A stretch of 64,000 bases of DNA, taken from Wagnerdoeblera intermedia (lineage in GTDB: Bacteria > Pseudomonadota > Alphaproteobacteria > Rhodobacterales > Rhodobacteraceae). A program made the translations under genes and the position numbers. The DNA is taken from NCBI RefSeq assembly GCF_042647465.1, contig NZ_JBHRVN010000004.1. One strand, given 5' to 3'. A model generated the notes under the pieces. The model was given only the letters and a program-made list of their open reading frames with translations. It searched no databases and was not told where the DNA came from. The first letter of the stretch is position 1. Each line of letters opens with the position of its first letter. Shown piece after piece: positions 17,896-24,610 of this stretch.

Positions 17896-18464
17896 ACCAG
17901 AGCAGCAAAACGGCACTCCAGCTGGGCGGTGTGGTGGTGCTGATGGCATCGCTGTCTTTCGCAGCCGTGCCGTTTTACGACTGGTTCTGCCGGGTGACCG
18001 GTTTTGGCGGCACCACGAACCAGGCCGCCGCAGCGCCGGATCAGGTGCTCGACAGGGTCATGAAGGTGCGGTTTGACGCCGGTGTTGCTTCGGGCATGCC
18101 CTGGACCTTCCGTCCGCTTCAGCGGGAGATGGAGATCCGCATCGGTGAGACGGGTCTGGCCTTTTATGAGGCACATAACCCCACCGACCGCCCCGTTGCG
18201 GGCACCGCAAGTTTCAATGTCGCCCCCTTCTCGGCGGGCAGCTTCTTTACCAAAATCGACTGCTTCTGCTTTACTCAGCAGATTCTGCAGCCCGGTGAAA
18301 CCGTGCAGATGCCGGTGACCTTCTTTATCGACCCGGAACTGGTGAACGACCGCGAAGCCAAATTCGTGCGCGAGCTCACTCTTTCCTACACATTTCACAC
18401 GACAGACCTGCCCGCGGAGCAGGCGGCCCTTCAGCCGTCTGGTACCGGAACGGTGGCCAACTGA
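17892..18464 (+). CDS. ctaG: cytochrome c oxidase assembly protein CtaG (Cox11, CuB insertion)
   Basis: A 190-residue Cox11 protein that delivers copper to the CuB site of subunit I. One N-terminal membrane anchor (LGGVVVLMASLSFAAVPFYDWFCRVTGFGG) is followed by a periplasmic immunoglobulin-like domain. The copper-binding pair is Cys124 and Cys126 in KIDCFCFTQQ, with the conserved MPVTFFIDPEL after it. It overlaps the small preceding gene by 4 bases and precedes ctaE by 21 bp. Confidence 0.96.
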   Translation: MNQSSKTALQLGGVVVLMASLSFAAVPFYDWFCRVTGFGGTTNQAAAAPDQVLDRVMKVRFDAGVASGMPWTFRPLQREMEIRIGETGLAFYEAHNPTDRPVAGTASFNVAPFSAGSFFTKIDCFCFTQQILQPGETVQMPVTFFIDPELVNDREAKFVRELTLSYTFHTTDLPAEQAALQPSGTGTVAN

Positions 18465-18485
18465 CGCAAACGAGGGACAAGCGTA

Positions 18486-19286
18486 ATGGCTCACGCAAAG
18501 AACCACGACTACCATATTCTGCCGCCATCGAGCCTGCCGTTTATCGCAGCCGTGGCAACCTTCATTATGCTCTTTGGCGCCGTGCTGTGGATGAAGGGGA
18601 TGACTCCCTGGATGTTCGCCATCGGTTTCGTCGGCGTGCTTTACGTCTTCTACGCCTGGTGGGCCAATGTGGTTCATGAAGGCCAGACCGGCGACCACAC
18701 TCCGGTGGTGCAGATCGGCCTGCGCTATGGCGTGCTGCTGTTCATCATCTCGGAACTCATGTTCTTCGTCGCATGGTTCTGGAGCTTCTTTAAGCATGCG
18801 CTTTACCCGATGGGGCCGGACAGCCCGATCCGTGACGGCGTCTGGCCGCCGGCTGGCATTGAAGTGTTCGATCCCTGGCACCTGCCGCTGATCAACACGC
18901 TGATCCTGCTCTGCTCGGGCGCAGCCTGCACCTGGGCGCACCATGCCATCGCCCATGAGAACAACCGCAAAGACATGATCAACGGCCTGGCGCTGGCGAT
19001 TGTTCTGGCCGTGTTCTTCACCTTCTTCCAGGCCTATGAATATACCCACGCGGCCTTCGGCTTCTCGGGCAATATCTATGGCGCCAACTTCTTCATGGCG
19101 ACCGGCTTCCACGGCTTCCACGTCATCGTCGGCACCATCTTCCTCTTCGTCTGCATGGTGCGTGCGATGAAGGGCCATTTCACGCCGCAGCAGCACGTTG
19201 GTTTTGAGGCCGCTGCCTGGTACTGGCACTTCGTGGATGTGGTCTGGCTGTTCCTCTTCGCCGTGATCTACGTCTGGGGCCGCTGA
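18486..19286 (+). CDS. ctaE: cytochrome c oxidase subunit III
   Basis: A 266-residue, seven-helix subunit III. Signature segments are KNHDYHILPPSSLPF at the start, ISELMFFVAWFWSFF (helix III region), AYEYTHAAFGFSGNIYGANFFMATGFHGFHV and the C-terminal WYWHFVDVVWLFLF. It stabilises the proton-uptake pathways of subunit I. It is the last structural gene of the operon; a GC-rich hairpin follows about 50 bp downstream. Confidence 0.97.
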   Translation: MAHAKNHDYHILPPSSLPFIAAVATFIMLFGAVLWMKGMTPWMFAIGFVGVLYVFYAWWANVVHEGQTGDHTPVVQIGLRYGVLLFIISELMFFVAWFWSFFKHALYPMGPDSPIRDGVWPPAGIEVFDPWHLPLINTLILLCSGAACTWAHHAIAHENNRKDMINGLALAIVLAVFFTFFQAYEYTHAAFGFSGNIYGANFFMATGFHGFHVIVGTIFLFVCMVRAMKGHFTPQQHVGFEAAAWYWHFVDVVWLFLFAVIYVWGR

Positions 19287-19333
19287 TCTGCTGAGGCAGG
19301 GCTTGCCCCTGCCTTCTGCCCAAGGCAATAGTG

Positions 19334-19358
19334 CGCGGACCCTTTCGGGTCCGCGTTT
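19334..19358 (+). terminator. candidate terminator after ctaE
   Basis: A 9-bp stem CGCGGACCC/GGGTCCGCG with a TTTC loop followed by TTTGACTTTTC lies between ctaE and the SURF1 start at 19378. It may end or attenuate the oxidase operon before SURF1. Confidence 0.65.
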
Positions 19359-19377
19359 GACTTTTCGGGATGCCCTC

Positions 19378-20037
19378 ATGCTGCGCCGTCTGATCTTTCC
19401 CGTCCTGCTCGGGCTTGCGGGCTGTGCGATCCTGATTTCGCTTGGCACCTGGCAGGTGCAGCGGCAGATCTGGAAGAACGGCGTGCTGGCGGGGATTGAG
19501 GCGGGGATTGCCGCCGATCCCGTCGCGCTGCCCCCCGAAGGGCAGGGGGAAGTTTATCTGCCTGTTGCGGTCTCGGGGCGGCTTACGGGGGAGTATCTGC
19601 GGGTGCTGGTCAGCCGCAAACAGATCGGTCCCGGCCACCGCATCATCGCCGTGCTGGACACGGGCGAGCGCCGCGTGCTGGCTGATCTGGGCTTTATCCG
19701 CGACGGCGCGGCGCTGCCTGAGATTGCCGGCGATCACAGCTTCGCGGCCAACCTGCACCGCCCGCAGGAAGTCGATGCCTATACCCCCGCGCCCGACAGC
19801 GCCGCGAACCTCTGGTTTGCCCGCGATGTTGAGGCCATGGCGCAGGCGCTGAACACAGAAGCGACCTTTGTGGTTGCCCGCGAAACCGTTGTGCCGGGGA
19901 TTGAGGCGATGCCGCTTGATACCTCCGGCATCCCGAACGACCATCTGCAATATGCCATCACCTGGTTCCTGCTTGCGACTGTCTGGGCAGGGATGACAGG
20001 GCTTCTGATCTGGCGTATTTCGCAACGCAGAAGCTGA
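19378..20037 (+). CDS. SURF1 family cytochrome oxidase assembly protein
   Basis: A 219-residue SURF1 protein, a heme A handling factor for aa3 oxidases. It has an N-terminal helix (RRLIFPVLLGLAGCAILISLGTW) and a C-terminal helix (QYAITWFLLATVWAGMTGLLI), with the conserved GTWQVQR immediately after the first. The start at 19378 is chosen so that the protein begins just before the first helix; the longer frame from 19303 runs through the upstream terminator-like hairpin. No strong ribosome site is visible. The thrC gene starts 10 bp downstream. Confidence 0.91.
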   Translation: MLRRLIFPVLLGLAGCAILISLGTWQVQRQIWKNGVLAGIEAGIAADPVALPPEGQGEVYLPVAVSGRLTGEYLRVLVSRKQIGPGHRIIAVLDTGERRVLADLGFIRDGAALPEIAGDHSFAANLHRPQEVDAYTPAPDSAANLWFARDVEAMAQALNTEATFVVARETVVPGIEAMPLDTSGIPNDHLQYAITWFLLATVWAGMTGLLIWRISQRRS

Positions 20038-20047
20038 GGAGAAGGCC

Positions 20048-21442
20048 ATGCAGTATATCTCAACCCGCGGCAGCGCACCGGTTCTGGACTTTGGCGGGGC
20101 GATGATGACCGGCCTTGCGCGGGATGGCGGGCTTTATGTGCCCGAGCATCTGCCGAGCTTCTCGAAAGATGAGATCGCCGCGATGGCAGGTCTCTCTTAC
20201 GAAGAAATCGCCTTCCGCGTCATGCGCCCTTTCATCGGTGAAACCTTCAGCGACGACGAATTCAAAGGCCTGATCGCCGCCGCCTATCAGGGGTTTGAAC
20301 ACGCCGCCCGCGCGCCCCTGAAGCAGCTGGCACCGAACCATTTCCTGCTGGAGCTCTTCCACGGGCCGACGCTGGCCTTCAAAGATTTCGCCATGCAGCT
20401 CATCGGTCAGATGATGCAGGCGGCGCTGGCAAAATCGGGCAAGCGCATCACCATCGTGGGGGCGACCTCCGGCGACACCGGCTCGGCGGCGATTGAGGCG
20501 TTCCGCGGCCTCTCGAACGTCGATGTTTTCATCCTCTTCCCGCATGGCCGCGTGTCGGAAGTGCAGCGCCGCCAGATGACGACGCCCTCGGAATCTAACG
20601 TCCACGCCCTGGCGCTGGACGGGGATTTTGACGATTGTCAGGCCCGCCTGAAAGACATGTTTAATCACTTTGAGTTCCGCGATGCTGTGGGCCTTGCAGG
20701 GGTGAACTCAATCAACTGGGCGCGGGTTCTGGCCCAGGTGGTCTACTACTTCTCCTCGGCTGTGTCGCTGGGCGCGCCGCATCGCACCATCGATTTCACC
20801 GTGCCGACCGGCAACTTCGGGGATATCTATGCCGGCCATATCGCCCGCTCCATGGGCCTGACCATCGGCAAACTGGTGATTGCCACCAATCAGAACGACA
20901 TTCTGCACCGCACGCTGGAAACCGGCGTTTATGAAACCCGCGGTGTGGCGCCTTCGATGAGCCCCTCGATGGACATTCAGGTCTCCTCGAACTTTGAGCG
21001 GTTGCTCTTTGACGTGCTGGACCGTGAAGGGGCGGCCGTAGCCGATCTGATGAATGATCTGAAAACCACCGGCAAATTCACCGTGCCCCAGGGCGCGCTT
21101 GAGGCACTTCGTGCAGGTTTCGCCTCAGGCCGCGCTTCGGAAGAGGAAACCCTTGCGACAATCGGCGCCACGCTGAAAGCCTCAGCAGAGCTGATTTGCC
21201 CGCATGGGGCGGTTGCAGTGAGGGTGGCGGAAGCCCATCTTGGGGAAAACCCGATGGTGACCCTTGCCACCGCGCATCCGGCGAAATTCCCCGATGCGGT
21301 GGAAAAGGCCTCGGGCATCCGCCCGGCTCTGCCTCCGCGCATGGCCGACCTGTTTGAGCGGCCCGAGCGTGTGACGCGGGTGCCGAATGATCTTGCCGCG
21401 CTTGAGGCGCTGGTCCTTGAAACGACTGGACATAACGTATGA
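20048..21442 (+). CDS. thrC: threonine synthase
   Basis: A 464-residue PLP enzyme that converts O-phosphohomoserine to threonine. The PLP lysine is Lys112 in PTLAFKDFAMQL. The N-terminus MQYISTRG with DFGGAMMTGLARDGGLYVPE is typical of the long class II threonine synthase. GATSGDTGSAAIEAF is the phosphate-binding loop and VPTGNFGDIYAGHIA follows. Its 3' end overlaps the M16 peptidase gene start by 4 bases. Confidence 0.96.
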   Translation: MQYISTRGSAPVLDFGGAMMTGLARDGGLYVPEHLPSFSKDEIAAMAGLSYEEIAFRVMRPFIGETFSDDEFKGLIAAAYQGFEHAARAPLKQLAPNHFLLELFHGPTLAFKDFAMQLIGQMMQAALAKSGKRITIVGATSGDTGSAAIEAFRGLSNVDVFILFPHGRVSEVQRRQMTTPSESNVHALALDGDFDDCQARLKDMFNHFEFRDAVGLAGVNSINWARVLAQVVYYFSSAVSLGAPHRTIDFTVPTGNFGDIYAGHIARSMGLTIGKLVIATNQNDILHRTLETGVYETRGVAPSMSPSMDIQVSSNFERLLFDVLDREGAAVADLMNDLKTTGKFTVPQGALEALRAGFASGRASEEETLATIGATLKASAELICPHGAVAVRVAEAHLGENPMVTLATAHPAKFPDAVEKASGIRPALPPRMADLFERPERVTRVPNDLAALEALVLETTGHNV

Positions 21443-22698
21443 TCCGCATTGAGACGCTGCCCAACGGGCTGCGCATTGCAACGGACGCCATGTCGTCGCT
21501 GGAAACAGCGGCGATTGGTCTTTGGGTGAACGTGGGTGCGCGTCACGAGACGCAGGACCAGAACGGCATTGCTCACTTCCTTGAGCATATGGCCTTCAAA
21601 GGCACGGCCCGCCGTTCTGCGCTGCAGATTGCCTCAGAGATTGAGGATGTGGGCGGCTATCTCAATGCCTATACCTCAAACGAAAGCACGGCCTACTATG
21701 CCCGTGTGCTGAAGGCCGATGTGCCGCTGGCTTTGGATGTGATCGCTGATATCACCCTCAACCCCGCTTTTGAGACGCGCGAGATTGAGATTGAGCGCGG
21801 CGTGATCCTGCAGGAAATCGGGCAGATGCTCGACACGCCCGATGATGTGGTCTTTGAGTGGCTGCAGGAGACGGCTTTCCCGTCGCAACCGCTGGGCCGT
21901 TCGATCCTTGGAACATCCGAGCGCGTGGGCGCCTTCGATGCCAATGATCTCAAGCGCTTTGTCGGTGCGCATTACCACCCCGGGCAGATGATTCTTTCGG
22001 CCGCGGGTGCGGTGGACCACGACGCCATCGTCGCCCAGGCGAAGGCGCTCTTCGGTCACCTTGAGGCGCGCCCGGTCAGCCCCTTTGAGCCTGCGAAATT
22101 CTCAGGCGGTGAGCGCCGTGAGATCGAAGATCTGGAGCAGGTGCATCTGGCTTTCGCCTTTGAGGCGGAGAGCTGGCACTCAAAAGACCTGCATGTTGCC
22201 CAGACCTGGGCCGGGGCGATGGGGGGCGGCATGTCCTCACGCCTCTTCCAGAAGTTGCGCGAAGAGCATGGCATGTGCTATACGGTCGATGCCCAGGCCG
22301 GAGCCCATGAGGACACCGGGCTGATCACCGTTTATGCGGGCACCAGTGCCGAGCAGGTGGGGGATCTGGCGCGCTATACCATGGACGAGCTGAAGCGTTC
22401 GGCTGAGGATCTGACCGAAGCAGAAGTCGCGCGGATCCGCGCGCAGCGCCGCGCAGGTCTGCTGATGGGGCTTGAAGGTCCCTGGGCGCGCACGCAACAT
22501 ATGGCCCGGATGCTCGCACTTTATGGCAAAGTGCCGCAGATGGGGGAAATGGTGGCCGAGATCGACGCCGTAACGCTGGACCGCGTGAAAACCTACGCCG
22601 GTAATCTCGCCATGGGCGGGAAGATGGCCATGGCGGTCTATGGTCAGGCGGAGGCCACGCCCTCGGTGGAAGAGCTGCGTGAAAGGCTTGCTCACTGA
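21439..22698 (+). CDS. M16 family zinc peptidase (processing-peptidase-like)
   Basis: A 419-residue M16B peptidase related to the mitochondrial processing peptidase beta subunit. The inverted zinc motif HFLEHMAFKGT holds His46, Glu49 and His50, and the distal Glu is in the NAYTSNESTAYYARVL region 70-80 residues on. The protein has the two-domain half-clamshell architecture, with the GGGMSSRLFQKLREEHGMCYTV segment in the second half. Coupled to thrC by a 4-base overlap and to the acetyltransferase by a TGATG overlap. This thrC-peptidase-acetyltransferase order is common in Rhodobacterales. The natural substrate is unknown. Confidence 0.93.
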   Translation: MIRIETLPNGLRIATDAMSSLETAAIGLWVNVGARHETQDQNGIAHFLEHMAFKGTARRSALQIASEIEDVGGYLNAYTSNESTAYYARVLKADVPLALDVIADITLNPAFETREIEIERGVILQEIGQMLDTPDDVVFEWLQETAFPSQPLGRSILGTSERVGAFDANDLKRFVGAHYHPGQMILSAAGAVDHDAIVAQAKALFGHLEARPVSPFEPAKFSGGERREIEDLEQVHLAFAFEAESWHSKDLHVAQTWAGAMGGGMSSRLFQKLREEHGMCYTVDAQAGAHEDTGLITVYAGTSAEQVGDLARYTMDELKRSAEDLTEAEVARIRAQRRAGLLMGLEGPWARTQHMARMLALYGKVPQMGEMVAEIDAVTLDRVKTYAGNLAMGGKMAMAVYGQAEATPSVEELRERLAH

Positions 22699-23282
22699 TG
22701 CTGAAGCTGCGCAGACGCACCGTCATTGAGACCCCGCGTCTGACGCTGCGCCTGCCGCAGCAGGCTGACCATATGGCCTGGAGCGCTTTGCGCCAGGCCT
22801 CAAAAGCTTTTCTGACGCCCTGGGAACCGGTCTGGGCTGAGGATCACCTCAGCCGGCGGTCCTTTTCCAACCGGGTCTCCTGGGCATTGCGCTCAGATGC
22901 CGAAGGCTCGGGGCTGCCGCTCTTTGTGATCCGGCGCGAAGATCAGATGCTGATGGGCGGGATCACCCTTGATTACATCCGCCGTGGTCCGGCGCAGTCG
23001 GGCACCATCGGCTATTGGATGGGCGAGCCCTTCACCCGCCACGGCTATATGCGCGAGGCGATTGAGGCGCTGTCGCATCATGCCTTCACGCGGCTTGATC
23101 TCAGCCGGATTGAGGCGGCCTGCCTGCCGGAAAACACCCCGTCGCGGGCTTTGCTGGAGAAATGCGGCTTCAAATATGAAGGCGTGGCCCAGGCCTATCT
23201 GCAGATCGCCGGGCGCTGGCGCAATCACGTGCTTTATTCGCTGCTGCGGCATGACCGTCGCGGCCGGGTTCTTCCGGGCTGA
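22698..23282 (+). CDS. GNAT family N-acetyltransferase (RimJ/RimL-like)
   Basis: A 194-residue GNAT of the RimJ/RimL subfamily. It begins with IETPRLTLRLPQQADHMAWSALR. The acetyl-CoA-binding motif A is represented by GTIGYWMGEPFTRHGYMREAI, and the C-terminal part contains IEAACLPENTPSRALLEKCGFKYEGVA, typical of ribosomal-protein or general N-alpha acetyltransferases. It would acetylate a protein N-terminus or small amine in the cytoplasm. It overlaps the peptidase gene and ends before a bidirectional terminator-like hairpin. Confidence 0.92.
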   Translation: MLKLRRRTVIETPRLTLRLPQQADHMAWSALRQASKAFLTPWEPVWAEDHLSRRSFSNRVSWALRSDAEGSGLPLFVIRREDQMLMGGITLDYIRRGPAQSGTIGYWMGEPFTRHGYMREAIEALSHHAFTRLDLSRIEAACLPENTPSRALLEKCGFKYEGVAQAYLQIAGRWRNHVLYSLLRHDRRGRVLPG

Positions 23283-23307
23283 TATCCGGCATTGAAGCCA
23301 ACGACAT

Positions 23308-23330
23308 AAAGCGCCCTCGGGCGCTTTCTT
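23308..23330. terminator. convergent terminator between the acetyltransferase gene and the hairpin RNA array
   Basis: AAAGCGCCC (23308-23316) pairs with GGGCGCTTT (23319-23327). On the plus strand it is followed by CTTCGTTTT and can end the acetyltransferase transcript. On the minus strand the stem ends in TTT followed by AT, so it can also end the array transcript coming the other way. Confidence 0.8.
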
Positions 23331-23356
23331 CGTTTTCGGCTTTCGAAAAAGGAAAA

Positions 23357-23423
23357 GGCGGCAGTCCCAGGGAGGAGGAGGGGACTGCCGCCGTTGACGA
23401 TCGGCCCGGGAGGAGGAGGGGCC
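23357..23423 (-). ncRNA. CcsR-like unit 7 (terminator-proximal)
   Basis: Hairpin 23403-23423 (GGCCC/GGGCC stem) and hairpin 23357-23392 with a perfect 12-bp stem (GGCGGCAGTCCC and its complement), the strongest of the array. It is the last unit before the terminator at 23308-23330. Confidence 0.85.
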
Positions 23424-23432
23424 TTTCGCGGT

Positions 23433-23500
23433 GGCAGCAACCCCAGGGAGGAGGAGAGGGCCGCTGCCGAAGCTCAGGGTCCAGGGAGGAGGAGGGACCC
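23433..23500 (-). ncRNA. CcsR-like unit 6
   Basis: Hairpins 23477-23500 and 23433-23468. The long stem has two adjacent positions that are A-C on the plus strand and G-U on the minus strand, so it is stable only as a minus-strand RNA. Confidence 0.85.
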
Positions 23501-23538
23501 TTTCGCATTTCTGGTGCGCGTTGCACCGGTATTTTTGT

Positions 23539-23606
23539 GGCAGCGACCCCAGGGAGGAGGAGGGGGCCGCTGCCGAAGCTTGGGGTCCAGGGAGGAGGAG
23601 GGACCC
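23539..23606 (-). ncRNA. CcsR-like unit 5
   Basis: Hairpins 23583-23606 and 23539-23574, the same pair of stems as unit 4, displaced by 105 bp. Confidence 0.85.
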
Positions 23607-23643
23607 TTTCGCATCTCTGGTGCGCGTTGCACCGGTATTCTGT

Positions 23644-23711
23644 GGCAGCGACCCCAGGGAGGAGGAGGGGGCCGCTGCCGAAGCTTGGGGTCCAGGGAGG
23701 AGGAGGGACCC
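23644..23711 (-). ncRNA. CcsR-like unit 4
   Basis: Hairpins 23688-23711 and 23644-23679, the same pair of stems as unit 3, displaced by 105 bp. Confidence 0.85.
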
Positions 23712-23748
23712 TTTCGCATTTCTGGTGCGCGTTGCACCGGTATTCTGT

Positions 23749-23816
23749 GGCAGCGACCCCAGGGAGGAGGAGGGGGCCGCTGCCGAAGCTTGGGGTCCAG
23801 GGAGGAGGAGGGACCC
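23749..23816 (-). ncRNA. CcsR-like unit 3
   Basis: Hairpin 23793-23816 (GGGTCC/GGACCC stem) followed on the minus strand by hairpin 23749-23784 (GGCAGCG/CGCTGCC stem plus four further G-C pairs). Near-identical to units 4 and 5. Confidence 0.85.
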
Positions 23817-23854
23817 TTTCGCATCTCTGGTGCACGTTGCACCTTTATTCGGGT

Positions 23855-23921
23855 GGCAGCGATCTCAGGGAGGAGGAGGAGGCCGCTGCCGGAACGATCG
23901 GCCCAGGGAGGAGGAGGGGCC
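23855..23921 (-). ncRNA. CcsR-like unit 2
   Basis: Hairpin 23900-23921 (GGCCC/GGGCC stem) and hairpin 23855-23890 (GGCAGCG/CGCTGCC stem). In the second, one inner pair reads T-A where the other units have C-G, a compensatory change that keeps the stem. Confidence 0.85.
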
Positions 23922-23962
23922 TTTCGTTGCTGATCCGGTTCTTTGCAGATCCGGGTATTGAG

Positions 23963-24026
23963 GGACGACGACCCGAGGGAGGAGTAGTCGCCGTCCTTCT
24001 CTGCGTCCCGGGAGGAGGTGGGACGC
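23963..24026 (-). ncRNA. CcsR-like unit 1 (promoter-proximal)
   Basis: Hairpin 24003-24026 has a 7-bp stem GCGTCCC/GGGACGC and a loop with CCTCCTCCC on the minus strand. It starts 12 nt after the DUF1127 stop. Hairpin 23963-23996 has a 10-bp stem with one G-U pair and a loop with CTCCTCCC. This unit differs from the others in stem sequence and is probably the ancestral CcsR1 equivalent. Confidence 0.85.
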
Positions 24027-24037
24027 GAGAAAAAGAA

Positions 24038-24265
24038 TTACACGTCTTTCCCGTAAGCGGCTTCGAGAGCCACGCGGGTGATGCCCGAACGCGAGATGCC
24101 GAGGTCGGCGAGTTCACGCGAGGACAGTTCGTTCAGTTCACGGCGCGTCCGGGTGAAAACCCGATAGCGCACAAAGCCGTCGCGCAGCGCGGCAAAGAAG
24201 CCTTTGCCCTGCAGCTTGCCAGCAGCAGCGGCGTTCAGCGGAGCGTTGGTCGATGCGAGTGCCAT
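24038..24265 (-). CDS. DUF1127 small basic protein, CcaF1-like
   Basis: A 75-residue protein. The C-terminal half RRELNELSSRELADLGISRSGI is the DUF1127 (YjiS-like) signature; the N-terminus is Ala-rich and the middle is basic (RYRVFTRTRR). In R. sphaeroides the equivalent protein CcaF1 is an RNA-binding stress protein that affects maturation of the CcsR RNAs encoded downstream. Here the stop codon is only 12 nt before the first CCTCCTCCC hairpin, so co-transcription with the array is very likely. The start context (GGACCCTGAC before ATG) has only a weak ribosome site. Regulation by RpoH-type sigma factors is expected by homology; I could not identify a convincing promoter by eye. Confidence 0.88.
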   Translation of the reverse strand: MALASTNAPLNAAAAGKLQGKGFFAALRDGFVRYRVFTRTRRELNELSSRELADLGISRSGITRVALEAAYGKDV

Positions 24266-24610
24266 GTCAGGGTCCGGTCGGTTACTGTTTCAACGAAAGT
24301 CTTAACATCTGGTGCCCGACGGCTCGTTGCCTGCCGGTGAACCCTATTTGACCCATTTGCTGCAATTGCACAATAGCCGCTCCCGGCAACGCCGCGTTGC
24401 GCCAGACGCATGGCTCATTGGGGGTATATGCACTTGAAATATTAGGATTCGCACAGGTTTTGAGCGGTTCATGATTTTCGCTGCACAGCAGCATGGGTCA
24501 TTTATGCTGTGCTGCGGCATGGCGGGAGGCATTTGTTCTCTCACTGGCGGTTTCGGGGAAATATTCGTAAAAGGTGAGTGGTCAGACCGAAGACAACAGG
24601 AGTTCCGATC
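24266..24610. other. divergent intergenic region between the DUF1127 gene and mrp
   Basis: These 345 bases are AT-richer than the surroundings and must hold promoters for both directions. On the minus strand TTGAAA occurs at 24293-24288 but is too close to the start for a -35 box. CAGCAT (24487-24492) and ATGCTG (24502-24507) form a short inverted repeat. The mrp ribosome site AGGAG is at 24597-24601. No reading frame here looks coding. Confidence 0.5.

Larger units (their letters stand above)
23433..23890. repeat. tandem repeat of about 105 bp carrying the RNA units and a spacer mini-hairpin
   Basis: Equivalent stems begin at 23433, 23539, 23644, 23749 and 23855, a period of 105-106 bp. Each spacer holds a small hairpin GGTGC-5 nt-GCACC, at 23513-23527, 23619-23633, 23724-23738 and 23829-23843. 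The spacer hairpin is absent after units 1 and 6, so it was amplified together with the middle units. Confidence 0.92.
23357..24026 (-). ncRNA. expanded CcsR-like (cuckoo RNA) array: 14 hairpins with CCUCCUCC(C) loops
   Basis: Downstream of the DUF1127 gene, the minus strand encodes fourteen consecutive stem-loops whose loops all contain CCTCCTCC or CTCCTCCC. They group into seven two-hairpin units. In R. sphaeroides a DUF1127 gene (CcaF1, RSP_6037) is co-transcribed with CcsR1-4, small RNAs with CCUCCUCCC loops induced by stress through RpoHI/RpoHII; this is established knowledge recalled without a search. The loop sequence mimics the anti-Shine-Dalgarno end of 16S rRNA. The gene order and strand match that locus. 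Units 3-6 are near-identical copies with a period of 105-106 bp, so the array has grown by tandem duplication. Several stems are continuous only on the minus strand (G-U pairs where the plus strand would have A-C mismatches), supporting transcription in this direction. The open reading frames across it are repeat artefacts. Confidence 0.9.

Noticed and set aside
23170..23961. Long repetitive reading frames on both strands across the hairpin array
   Set aside because: Their peptide repeats simply follow the 105-bp DNA repeat, several frames are open at once, and the stems and loops explain the sequence better as structured RNA.
23369..24019. Many GGGAGGAGG sequences on the plus strand resembling ribosome-binding sites
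   Set aside because: No start codons or plausible genes follow them; they are the complements of the CCTCCTCCC loops.
23357..24026. CRISPR-like appearance (regularly spaced repeats)
   Set aside because: The spacers are also repeated rather than unique, the repeats are nested hairpins with an anti-Shine-Dalgarno loop, and no cas genes are present.
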